Shown: positions 7,065-16,762 of the stretch, one piece after another
How the letters are laid out: the number at the start of each line of letters is the position of its first letter
Position numbering within the stretch: the first letter of the stretch is position 1
Source: Unio delphinus
Taxonomy: Eukaryota; Mollusca; Bivalvia; Unionida; Unionidae
Assembly: GCA_029339505.1 (NCBI GenBank)
Contig: JAQISU010000246.1
Location: 62,001 to 126,000, forward strand
Direction of reading: 5' to 3'
Length of the DNA stretch: 64,000 nt
The notes under the pieces: model-generated
Told to the model about the DNA's origin: nothing
Database searches by the model: none
The model's input: only the letters and a program-made list of their open reading frames with translations
Program-made: the position numbers and the translations under genes

Positions 7065-7613
7065 ATGACTTTGTCATCGACGCAATGTCGCTATGATCAG
7101 GTCAGAGAATTTCAGAATAGACTCAAAACCCTCACTGAGGAGTATCAAATAAAAATAAAAAAATACCGACGAAGAATCACCGCAATTGATGTTACTATCT
7201 ACTCGGTGTCAAGCGTTCTCACTGGTGCCGGAATAATACTTGCATCGGTTACAATGATTGCCCCGGTCGTAGTTCCAATTTGCATTTCTGCGGTGGCTAC
7301 AATCGGGGGTATATTAACCGGGATAGCAAAAAAGATATCATCATGCAGCCAGAGTAAACTGCAGAATTACTTACTTCAATTTCATATTGCATCAACCGCA
7401 TACTCGCAATTATCATTGATGATATCGTCGTCACTCGATAATACGATTATATCAGATAGTGAATTCTCAGCGATGGTCAGTATTTTTGATTCCGCGATAT
7501 CGAAATTAGAGCGACAACATGAGTATAATAACAATGACAACACCGATGGAATCAGAAAACACGAACCCAAAAAACAAAATGATCTCAATAATATCAACAT
7601 TACCAGATTGTGA
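7065..7613 (+). CDS. two-TM protein with N-terminal coiled coil
   Basis: A 182-residue protein. Residues 10-38 form a charged helix (probable coiled coil). Residues ~45-65 and 67-88 are two consecutive hydrophobic segments separated by a short Pro-containing turn, with basic residues before (KKYRRR) and after (KK). A helical region covers ~95-150 and the tail is Asn-rich. This is a membrane-hairpin design, possibly a virion membrane-penetration or host-membrane protein. Family not recognised with certainty. The last ~50 residues lie in unit 1 of a tandem duplication, and the reading frame is overlapped by the small ORF from 7519/7534. Confidence 0.55.
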   Translation: MTLSSTQCRYDQVREFQNRLKTLTEEYQIKIKKYRRRITAIDVTIYSVSSVLTGAGIILASVTMIAPVVVPICISAVATIGGILTGIAKKISSCSQSKLQNYLLQFHIASTAYSQLSLMISSSLDNTIISDSEFSAMVSIFDSAISKLERQHEYNNNDNTDGIRKHEPKKQNDLNNINITRL

Positions 7614-7777
7614 ATTCTCAGTGATGGTCAGTATTTATGATTCCTCGATACCAAAATTAGAAATAAATCATGAGTATAATGACGACACAGCAGGAATTAC
7701 TTCAACAAATAGTGGAGAACACGAAACCAGTACAAACGAGTATGATATCAATTACATCAACGGAACCCGAGTTTAGT
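7459..7777 (+). repeat. diverged tandem duplication spanning an overlapping gene junction
   Basis: Unit 1 is 7459-7609 and unit 2 is 7610-7777. GTGAATTCTCAG occurs at 7459 and 7610, and CATGAGTATAAT at 7518 and 7669, both 151 bp apart. A third GTGAATTTC at 7778 marks the original continuation. Each unit carries the end of the two-TM gene and the start of the large structural gene in different frames. Confidence 0.8.
7534..7776 (+). CDS. chimeric small ORF created by tandem duplication of a gene junction
   Basis: About 80 residues from the ATG at 7534 (an ATG at 7519 is also in frame). The N-terminal part parallels the start of the next gene (MTT...ENTNP....MISI.ST.P..EFSV). The C-terminal part parallels the end of the previous gene (CEFSVMVSIYDSSIPKLE...HEYN). 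It is therefore a head-of-B/tail-of-A fusion and overlaps both neighbours in other frames. It may be a by-product with no function. It is preceded by GAGTATAATAACA, so it inherits the start context of gene B. Confidence 0.4.
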   Translation: MTTPMESENTNPKNKMISIISTLPDCEFSVMVSIYDSSIPKLEINHEYNDDTAGITSTNSGEHETSTNEYDINYINGTRV

Positions 7778-9013
7778 GTGAATTTCCCCTCTCCGGTTCC
7801 TGTGAGTGAAATCGCGCTTGCAAAACTACGAGTATATCACAGTTGGCCTAATATCAGATCAAAACCATTTGGTGGTCAACAACCGAATAACTCTTTAGTG
7901 TTTGCAAATAAGAATAAACCCGACGGAACTCCAGACTGGAACGTCGTTTCGATACCAACAGGGTCATACCAAATCGAACAAATCAATAATGAATTCGCGC
8001 GTAGAATAAAATCGATTACTGGAAAAGAATCAAAAATCGCTATAACAGTTCATGAGCCGACGCTATCATCCGCAATTGAGATAAGCACAGAAGGATACGT
8101 CGTAGATATCTATCAAAGTTCTATTAGAACCGTACTAGGATGGCCTGAAAAACCACCTGAAAAATCCACCACCGACTTAACCACGGATGTACAATCATAT
8201 CATGAAATCAATCCCAGTTATCAAGATAATTTATCTGATATAAGAAAAGGAAGAATCGCCGATAGATTTATATTCACCAACAAAGACACATTGCAATGGG
8301 ATTTTATCATTAAAAGAACAACCGACTCATCTGTTACTATTTCATTTACGCTAACTGACGTCCGTGGTTATTTTAATGAGATTAAACAATTATATGACAC
8401 ACAACTAGAACAACTACGGAAAACAAGATCGCAAAAACACGTTGAAATAATAAATCAGCTTATATCGGACATGAAATATATCTATGAACTAATTATTCAA
8501 ACAATAATTAATGACAACAGCGACAATAAACAACGATTCCTAACCGATTACAATATCACAGAAGACAATCTGCGTAATTTCAAGTTTCCGAAATACAACG
8601 CTGATGAATTAGCAAAAATTGTTAAAACCGATATCAAAGCACTACAAAAATCAGACTCAACTGTCCTCCTCAAACATAATAATGATCCAGATGATGGTGG
8701 TAGGCATATCGCTCCGTTCAACGTGAATATTTCAACGGTGATTGCACTTAATTTAGTGTGTGATGTTATCGAAGGAAGCTATCAAATTAATCTCGAACGA
8801 TCAAATCAAGCTCAGCAAGGATATATTCTTTATTCATTTGCACCAACAGCTCCTCCAGGATTCCTAATTATTGAAAACCCAATTAATCCTGTCTATATGC
8901 GATGCCATAATAATTCATTAACCAGAATTAATTTCAAACTCACCGACCAGTCAAATAATCTGATTGATTTACAAGAAGAGGTGTTAGCGATTAGTCTGTT
9001 TGTGAAATCATAA
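7679..9013 (+). CDS. large structural protein, candidate minor capsid (penton-like)
   Basis: A 444-residue protein from the ATG at 7679, which directly follows GAGTATA; the frame is also open from 7670. Residues ~22-155 form a beta-rich domain (MISITSTEPEFSVNF, IALAKLRVYHSWPNI, SIPTGSYQIEQINNEF, GYVVDIYQSSIRTVLGW). Residues ~235-320 are a charged helical insertion. Residues ~345-444 form a second beta-rich domain with GYILYSFAPTAPPGFLIIE, NPVYMRC, INFKLTDQ and LIDLQEEVLAISLFV. The final pattern (YSF.P...PG..I.E.P.NPVY ... LTDQ...IDL..E) is one I associate with a structural protein next to the capsid gene in metazoan Polintons. Penton or minor capsid is the best guess; a spike is the alternative. 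It is the last gene before the element's terminal repeats. Confidence 0.6.
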   Translation: MTTQQELLQQIVENTKPVQTSMISITSTEPEFSVNFPSPVPVSEIALAKLRVYHSWPNIRSKPFGGQQPNNSLVFANKNKPDGTPDWNVVSIPTGSYQIEQINNEFARRIKSITGKESKIAITVHEPTLSSAIEISTEGYVVDIYQSSIRTVLGWPEKPPEKSTTDLTTDVQSYHEINPSYQDNLSDIRKGRIADRFIFTNKDTLQWDFIIKRTTDSSVTISFTLTDVRGYFNEIKQLYDTQLEQLRKTRSQKHVEIINQLISDMKYIYELIIQTIINDNSDNKQRFLTDYNITEDNLRNFKFPKYNADELAKIVKTDIKALQKSDSTVLLKHNNDPDDGGRHIAPFNVNISTVIALNLVCDVIEGSYQINLERSNQAQQGYILYSFAPTAPPGFLIIENPINPVYMRCHNNSLTRINFKLTDQSNNLIDLQEEVLAISLFVKS

Positions 9014-9061
9014 ATGATTTTCGTCCTAAAGACTTGATCAAATATTCGGTTAAAATCATTT
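9012..9061. terminator. inverted repeat after the last viral gene
   Basis: AAATGATTTT at 9012-9021 and AAAATCATTT at 9052-9061 form a perfect 10-bp stem with a ~30-nt loop, starting at the stop codon. It fits the trend of palindromes at gene ends in this block. Confidence 0.4.
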
Positions 9062-9091
9062 TATTATTTTTGTTAACCCAGAACTGAAAAC

Positions 9092-9326
9092 TTTAGCAGC
9101 AGAGAGGGTAGATGACAACAAGTTGCGACCAAAATTAATTAAAAAATCGTTTTCATTTTTTTAGTTAAAATGATTTCGTATGTAGATTTCAATCAATTTT
9201 TTGTCTGAAAACGTTGTAGGGTTCGCCTTTTTTTTGGTTAAAATAAGATTATAAGACGGCTCGTTTTAGGATTTCAATCAAATTTTGTCTAAAAACGTTG
9301 TAGGATTCACCCTCTCTGCTGCTAAA
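9092..9326. repeat. terminal region of the viral element: 18-bp inverted repeat enclosing two direct repeats
   Basis: TTTAGCAGCAGAGAGGGT (9092-9109) and its exact reverse complement (9309-9326) enclose ~200 bp. Inside are two diverged direct repeats (about 9164-9229 and 9236-9311), each running from GTTAAAAT through GATTTCAATCAA and GTCT.AAAACGTTGTAGG to TTC.CC. This looks like the subterminal or terminal repeat zone of a Polinton-type element, or a small nested element. The matching left terminal repeat is outside the window, so the exact end and target duplication cannot be shown. Confidence 0.6.
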
Positions 9327-9625
9327 CCATTGCATGCATCAACAGGCAGCTATCATACTCAAACCATTGCATGCATCAACAGACAGCTATCATAATCAGA
9401 CCATTGCATTAATCAACAGACAGCTATCATAATCAAACCATTGCATGCATCAACAGGCAGCTATCATACTCAAACCAATGCATGCATCAACAGACAGCTA
9501 TCATAATCAGACCATTGCATTAATCAACAGACAGCTATCATACTCAAACCATTGCATTCATCAACAGGCAGCTATCATACTCAAACCATTGCATGCATCA
9601 ACAGACAGCTATCATAATCATACCA
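9327..9625. repeat. 37-bp minisatellite, eight copies
   Basis: Units begin CCATTGCATGCATCAACAG at 9327, 9364, 9401, 9438, 9475, 9512, 9549 and 9586, with an exact 37-bp period, and a partial unit starts at 9623. There are no unique spacers, so it is not CRISPR-like. It abuts the inverted repeat at 9326, marking the boundary between the viral element and flanking DNA. Confidence 0.95.
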
Positions 9626-11491
9626 TTTTAAAACAATTTAAAAATAGCTTATGGAAAGAGCCATGAAAAAAATGTGTACCAGGTATATAAATCGAAGAAA
9701 AGTAAAGATGGATGATGAGATGTACAAGGCGTGCAAATAAGACAAATTTTTAATGGTACAGGAAAATTAGCATGCCAAATTAAGAATAAACTGTGGCGAA
9801 TAGAAGTGAAAGAAAGTTAAGATTTATTAACTTAAACAAATATATAATAAATTATTGTTTTTAAAGAAAATCTAATTTTGTAGGAGCTCCAATGCAAAAA
9901 ATTTTTAACAAATTTCACTACATAAATATTCCTGCCATATTCACAGACAGTTTTTTTAGAAACTCAAAAAGTATATTTCAAGGTCCTAAGAGGAGTCAGT
10001 GCACATGACCAAAATATGTCGTTCAATTGAAAATAAGTTATATTTTCATAAAAGCCTATAGAAAATTTTTTGAAATCAAAATCTGAATAAAATTTTTAAT
10101 TTGTATGTTTTTTCAAAGTATTTAGCACTGCAAAATATCAATGACATACTGTGATGTCTAGGGGCCTAAACCTAAGTAATAAGACAGGTAAACTTATCAA
10201 GCATTACATTTTCCAAAATATAAATTTATTCAACTGTTAACTCAAACAGAGTCAAAAAGTTAAAGATAACTTACAGGGTATGAATTCCTAGAATATTATT
10301 ATAAATTGTTCTATTAAATTCTGACTAATCCAGAAACTCCAAATGTATTCCAAATGAAGGTTCCAATGTGCTACTGTGCTAAACACCACAGTTCTAAATC
10401 CAAACATTTTTACTTGAATGTAATCCCATGAATGTTGAATATCACAAAGTCATTGAAAATTTCACATAATCCAATATAATTATTTAAATATTCAACACCT
10501 TTATTAAAGTCACAGAATTTAATAAATGCTGACTCTTTAAATTAAATATTTCCCACTCATTATATTATAAATAAGTCACTATTTCTTCTCCATGACTCGT
10601 ACAAAGACTGAAGAATACATATGTGACGCATGTATTCTCAGTATATAGTTTCAATATATACAGCAAATCAACATAATCAGATTCACTACGATTCTTCAAC
10701 AATTAAATCTTATTATTTCAAAATAACTCAAACAATCATGTTCTAACCTTCTCAGCCTATTGAACCAATCCACAAGTATCATAATATTTCTAAAAGGGCA
10801 AATGTACTCATAATTTCACATGATCTTTTATGACCTCCCATTCAAATAAAATTTTGATGTACTTGACTGACATAGTTGTTGATATGACCGTATCAATCAG
10901 CTATGGCTCATAAATGAGCTTTCCACAACATAGTATACATGTACTTTACTATTTTAAAGAATTTAAAATATAAATATCATAGATTCAAATGACTAAAATA
11001 GAAACTATATTATAAACTAAATAGATGATCCAGATTACTTTAACAAGACACATACTCCTGTGCAATAGCTCACGTAATCGCAACGACTATGACTATAAAC
11101 AAAAACATTAAGTTTCTGTCTTTAGAATGCACTGAATAGCAAGACTTAATTTGATGCAGTCTTTGCTGCTTTCAGTAGGTCAGTAGGTCAGTTTAAAGGT
11201 AATGTAAGTATCATAAGTGATTATCTTTGCACTCACTAGAGACTGGATGGTACTGTTGTCCAAACTTCTCTGCTGGATTCTTTGAGTGAATACTTGATAG
11301 AATGGAGTTGTTCTTGAATACAATAATGGTAACATTGTCATAAGTGATATGCTTGTCTCTATAGACAAATTAATGTACATCACATTTAAAACTAAACATT
11401 TCATTGGAGGGAGGGAAGAACATAATATTTTGAAGTTTAATGTAGGCCTTACAGGAAATACAGCAGTATCAAATGCCTCTGTACAGCAGGG
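9626..11491. other. gene-free AT-rich stretch
   Basis: No ORF with coding character, repeat family or RNA gene was recognised on either strand. Short ORFs here look like chance. Confidence 0.6.
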
Positions 11492-11737
11492 GTGTTAGTG
11501 CATTATCACCTCAAATAAACTGTGCAGTATGAGTGTTAATACATTATCACCACAAATCAACTGTGCAGTATGAGTGTTAATACATTATCACCACAAATCA
11601 ACTGTGCATTTCGAGTGTTAATACGTTATCACCACAAATCAACTGTGCATTTCGAGTGTTAATATGTTATCACCACAAATCAACTGTGCAGTATGAGTGT
11701 TAATACGTTACCACCACAAATCAACTGTGCAAACATA
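11492..11737. repeat. 41-bp minisatellite, six copies
   Basis: GTGTTAATACATTATCACC-type units start at 11492, 11533, 11574, 11615, 11656 and 11697 with an exact 41-bp period and few substitutions. Confidence 0.95.
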
Positions 11738-12116
11738 AGTGTTGTCTTATTTATCATCTTCCAGTCAATAAGTTTAATGGCTAAAATCACTATGAAAAAC
11801 ATAGGTTAGTTAATTGTTTTTATTTTAACAAAATGAGGATGTGAATAATAAGAAGAATATTTCATTCTGCATGTTGAATACACTATATACAGGTGCTGCT
11901 CCTATTTCGATGGAAGTCATGCACTTCATGTTGGTATGATGTTTGCATTATGTGTAAAAAAAAATTAAATACTCCCTGTGCTTGAAAAAGTAAAATTCTG
12001 TCAACCTGAAGTTTTAAAATTTATTTTTGCTATGTTGCTGACAGCATATTGCTTCCAGAACACATACTAAATTTTTTTTATCACATTTGAACACTATTCC
12101 AAAAAACTGAAACTAT

Positions 12117-12232
12117 TGTGTTTTGTTTGTTTGTTTGTTTGTTTGATTAGGATTTTTAATGTAGCTTTCAAAAGTTTTCAGTCATGACCTCCATCGGATG
12201 CTCTAACCAGTAGGCCACCTGTGCGGTTATGT
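12117..12232 (-). mobile_element. internally deleted tRNA-derived SINE (family 1)
   Basis: Read on the - strand, a tRNA-like head (TGGCCTACTGGTTAGAGCA) joins directly to the family-1 tail (GACTGAAAA...AAAGCTACATTAAAAATCCT) and an (AAAC)n run. The central body seen in the copies at 30276 and 40938 is missing. Confidence 0.75.
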
Positions 12233-13389
12233 TTTGTATTTCATATATGAAGTAAAAATCTAACTTAAGAGAAATGTTGCCACTGATCACAAACTTTACT
12301 TCACCATTTCATTCCACATTGTGATGTGTAATATTATCTATTCTTCAGAAATCTCTAATGTATTTAATTTCAAATGAATTGGGTTGTTCTACTGTGTTTT
12401 CTTTACCTATGCAAATTAGCTAAATGGATTTGCCCAGATCCGAATTTGACATGACAAATGACCCTGAATGAATGAATGAATGAATAGTTGGATTTAAAGT
12501 GAAACCGGCCACTAGGGTCATATGTTCATTATTTTGTACTGCCATTTATTTACATGGCAGTGATTTAATTTATTCAGGAAGATGGAATGGTGCCACATCT
12601 TCCTGGCGTTTATGCGCACAGAGTGCGCTATTTAATTTGGTCGTCATATCATACCCCTAAAAAGGGGCTAATGATATGAATGTTAGACCTGGGTGAGTGG
12701 GAATAGACCCATCACGCACTCAACCTATCAACCAATCGAAAGTACGTACGCTTATTCCAAATTCAATCCAGTTTTTCTAGTGGATTTCCCTATGCCAAAA
12801 TTGTGTAAGCCACCGATGCAATTCATCAAATGGTAGAGTTAAAGAATTAAATTATGTTCCTATCTATGCCAATCTTCTAGTACAAAAGTGTACATACTAT
12901 ATGTCCCTAACAATTTCTTTTGCTGATATGACTAAATGTCATTTGAAAGGTAGCCACTATCAGAGAGGATTAGATTGTTAATTTTGAGCAGTGGGTCCAA
13001 AAATGATCAAGTTAGGCTTTTTGGATAGAGCTTGTCAAGGAGGGTTTCCGTAACCAAGTGGAAGACCCTATTAAGGCAATGAAAGACAATAGCCCTAAAA
13101 AGGACTTTTTTTTTGAGAATCCCATGATCACTTGTTAGTGACCGATTATCCCTCTGCTCCTGTGGTTGGTCCCTGTATACCTCTTGAGTGTCTTATTTGA
13201 CCCTGTACTCACTCAATGATTCCCTGTATACATCTTGGGTGTCTTGTTTTGGATTCTCACTCTAAACATCCTTGCTCCCTCGTCAATTTGCTTCCGTATT
13301 TTTCCCTATCAATTTGGAATTCTTTGTGCTGTTTTGTGTTGAATATATAACCCTATATGACAACTATTTGCATTGTTAGTTAATGCACG
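12233..13389. other. gene-free stretch
   Basis: Contains a short (GAAT)n run at ~12466-12485, a small hairpin ACTGCCAT/ATGGCAGT (12538-12561) and a duplicated TCCCTGTATAC...CTTG.GTGTCTT segment near 13168 and 13222. No gene recognised. Confidence 0.5.
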
Positions 13390-13394
13390 ATGTT

Positions 13395-13670
13395 ATTAAG
13401 TTACTGCAAAGCCTGATAGTTTTGGGGTTAACTATCTTTATAGTGTATGAATTTGAGGTCATTTTCTAAATTAGCATACTTTTGCTTGCAACCTTGTGTT
13501 GCTGGGCCTGATAGTCTTAGGTTTGAGACTACTTAACAAGATCTAATTTGGGGTCATAACCTATGCATATATGATGAGGTTTTTAGTTGCAACATTGTGT
13601 CACTGGACCTGATAGTCTTGGTTTTGAGACTACCTCATACACTCTAATTGGGACCATAGTTAGGGGCACG
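13395..13670. repeat. three diverged ~110-bp repeats
   Basis: The pattern (TTGCAAC.TTGTGT..CTGG) CCTGATAGT.TT.GG...GACTA...TCTAATT..GG.. recurs around 13410, 13510 and 13605 with substitutions and small indels. It lies downstream (3' side) of the - strand LINE fragment and may be part of that element's 3' region or an independent tandem repeat. Confidence 0.5.
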
Positions 13671-14111
13671 TGTTAGGGGTTATACTATAACCACAGTGGT
13701 ATCGCGTTTTTTAGGGGCCTATAATACCTTCGTAATATTAAACTCAGTTATGAGATGTTGTCAATGGGGTTATATAGAAGGAAGAATTTAGAAGCATAAG
13801 AGAAGAAAAGAGGTAAGACGCTTGCCTTATAGATTGTAGAACTGGTAGTTAATATAACTTTGATGTTTATACCTTTATGTATTTCTTTTATTTTAGTTTT
13901 TTTTTTATTGTTTCATGTTATTTTATCATTCCATTAGGTTAGGTTGCTCTGGAGCCGCCACGGGAACATAATACCCAGCGTAGTGTAGGTGAGCTTCCTT
14001 AAGGGTAATGAATCCCTTTTGGCCCCATAGGCTTTCCTCCCCTTAGAACAATATTATTTTATATGCATATTTAGGTACCAGTAAATTTCATTTATGGATG
14101 ATATGGTGTTA

Positions 14112-15136
14112 TACTTATATTCTATCCATTAGCCCTGTAGTTCTAAGAAATTCAATTATATTATAGCATGTTCTTTGAGGGTTTTTGTTGCATAATTGAA
14201 TTATTTCTGGATATGTACTTGGTGCGGCAAGTTCTAATTGTTTAGTTATAAATAGATCTCTTTCGTTTTGCGTATTGTTACAGATATTGAATATATGGTA
14301 CAAGATCTTCCGGTACGTTACAGTGGAAGCAGTTGATGTTGTGCGGAAAAGGTCCTATATATTTTCCAAAACTATTAGCTAACTTTGTTTTTCCAAGAAT
14401 TATTATTTTAGATTGTTCATAACTGCTGCACCTGGGTATCAGGATATTTCTATTGACTTCTTTGACAATACTATGTAAAAATCTCCCTTGTTTATTATGG
14501 TTCCAATCCTTTTGCCACTTTTGATTTATCAGTATAGATTAAATTGTTAATTTCTGTTGGACTATACTTTAGTGGCATGTAATTAGGTTCAGTGAGTTTA
14601 CTCTTGGCTAACTGGTCAGCTAATTCATTGCCTTTTATGTCGATGTGAGATGGTATCCATAGAAACTCTACTGTTATGTTTTGAGTATCGAGTATTTTAA
14701 TTATTTGGGTAATTTGATTAAGAAAGTTTTCTCTCGATTTAGTATTATTGTATAGTATTGATTTTAGGACACTTAGTGAATCACTAATAATCAAGGTCTT
14801 ATCTGGTTTATTTTCTAGTATCCATTTTAAAGATTCCAGAATGGCCCAGAATTCAGCTGTGTAAATGGAGCAGTGATCCGGTAGGCGGCTGCCCATTTTT
14901 ATATTGAGTGCTGGAAAGACCCAAGCTGCAGTTGTTTTAAAGGGGTTGTTAATTTTGGAACCATCCATGAATATACGAGTATAGTTTTTATATTGGTTGT
15001 TGATTAGTTCCACTGCAGCTGTTTTTAAATAATGTTGTTGATTTTCTTTTTTACCTTTGTCTATAAGGGAGATGTTTACCTTAATTGATGTATTATTCCA
15101 AGGTTCTTTATCAAATATTTGGTTAGTTTCCACTTG
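14112..15136 (-). pseudogene. LINE RNase H domain and C-terminus (I/Jockey-like), degraded
   Basis: A - strand ORF (15133-14495) encodes an RNase H domain with the catalytic set visible: D in FMDGSK, E in YTAEFWAIL, D in IISDSLS, and D in GNELADQLAK after the WIPSHIDIKGN segment. Downstream, after a frameshift near 14495, the frame continues through a Trp-rich (KWQKDW) segment and an HNINCFHC zinc-knuckle-like region to the ORF at 14303-14115. This RT-linked RNase H plus C-terminal CxxC is typical of I-group non-LTR retrotransposons. The reverse transcriptase itself is missing (5' truncation at ~15136), so the copy is dead. Confidence 0.8.
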
Positions 15137-15504
15137 GACAAATGACCCTAGCTATTGTCAGCAAATTATTTAATTACTTAAAGATGGTTGTTTCTCTAAC
15201 CCACTTAACTTTTAATTGCCTTATATGAGCTGCATGCCCTGAGGATAAATAGGTTAAGCTGAGCTTTGAGTAGTGCAAACAGTATTGTTCATACACACAT
15301 TGCAGATTACAGGCATGTGTCACAGCAGTAAATAAATAAAGGGGAGAATGACTGCTGCTGACAAAACTTTGTTGTGGCTAAGAGTATTAACAAAATATCA
15401 AAGCACAACAATATGGATGTCCAAAATTGTGTTTTTCAGGTGACATATCATGTTATCCATATTTCTGGGACAGATGAGGTTGCAATACATAATCAATTAT
15501 TTAA

Positions 15505-16685
15505 GTATTGTAACCTCATCTGTCCCCAAAGTATGGAAACCTGCAAAAGTAACTCCTATTCACAAATCTGGATCTAAAAATGATGCTGATAACTACCAAC
15601 CAATCTCAATACTACCAAACTTGTAAAAATTGATTTAAAAACATGTCCATGGCTCATTCATGTCATATTTAACCAAACACTTGCTGTTACACCCTAATCA
15701 ATCAGGCTTTAGACAGAAACATTCATGTAAAACTGCCTTGATCTCCTTAACTGATAAATGGCTTCAAGCACTTGACCAAGGTAAAATAATAGGATCTGTA
15801 TTTGTAGATTTCAGGAAAGTGTTTGACATGGTGGATCATGAAATCCTTTTGAAGAAACTAAAAATCTACCAATGTGATGAAAGAACAGCTAGATGCTTTA
15901 CTTCATACTTAAGTGAGAGAGCACAACATGTTTATACAGATAATGTTCAGTCTGAACCTGACACAATTAGATATGGAGTACCACAAGGCTCAATTCTAGG
16001 TCCATTACTATTTATTTTATTTATTAATGACCTACCACTTTTACTAAGAGACTCAAAATCATCTTCAGATCTGTATGCAGATGATGCAGCATTGTCAGAC
16101 ATCCAAAACACAAAGCATGAACTCAAAATTTCTTTACAACATGCATTTTGTTTCAACTTCAGGTCAAACTGGACAACTGGTGCACATGGAATGGCATGGT
16201 AGTAAATACTGGTAAAACTAAAATATTACTTATCTCAACATGGTAAAAAAGGACAAATCTTGATAGCAATGAACTATGTCTGACATGGAAGGATAAAAAT
16301 TTGCAAATGGTCTGTTATGATACACAACTTTGTGTTCTGGTAGATACATGTAATAACCTATTATGGACTGATCATATCAAACATATCAGTAAAAAGGTCA
16401 ATTCAAGTTTATGGCTTCTCAGTAGGATCAGACATTTTCTCCCTGAAAGGCACAGAAAACTATTTTATAACAGTTACATACAACCCTATTTAGACTACTG
16501 TAATACAGTATGGGGTAATTCAAATGATAAAAACATAGCAAAGCTGGAACATCTTAAAAAATTATATTTTCATCCTCCTAACCCAATATACCCAGTGGCT
16601 TCTGAGATGCTGCTAAACTAAATAAATTCCTTTTATGAGGGCCTCAAGGTAGATTAGTTCTTCTGTGTTACCCTCTTTAAATAAA
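15505..16685 (+). pseudogene. non-LTR retrotransposon reverse transcriptase remnant
   Basis: + strand RT: VPKVWKPAKVTPIHK and NYQPISILPN near 15515-15625 (interrupted by stops), then an open stretch at 15660-16202 with GFRQKHSC, FVDFRKVFDMVDHEILL, GVPQGSILGPLLFILFINDLP and the catalytic LYADDAAL. After frame breaks it continues at 16330-16570 with HISKKVNSSLWLLSRIR and PYLDYCNTVWGNSN. The order and motifs are those of a CR1/Jockey-like RT and thumb. Several stops and shifts make it a pseudogene. Its 3' end carries AATAAA and an (ATT)n tail. It is head-to-head with the RNase H fragment and is a different element. Confidence 0.85.
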
Positions 16686-16686
16686 G

Positions 16687-16687
<1 letters not shown>

Positions 16688-16759
<72 letters not shown>
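16688..16759. repeat. (ATT)n tail of the LINE
   Basis: Uninterrupted ATT triplets (~24) directly follow AATAAAGTC. The same 3' tail sequence (GG.CCTCAAG...ACCCTCTTTAAA) occurs in reverse at 46255-46345, identifying this as the terminal repeat of a LINE family. Confidence 0.9.
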
Positions 16760-16760
<1 letters not shown>

Positions 16761-16762
16761 GG

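Noticed and set aside
9327..9625. Regularly spaced direct repeats resembling a CRISPR array
   Set aside because: The repeats are contiguous with no unique spacers, in a eukaryotic context.
9445..9666. 73-aa ORF with repeated HQQAAIILKP units
   Set aside because: It is the translation of the 37-bp minisatellite, whose period is not a multiple of three.
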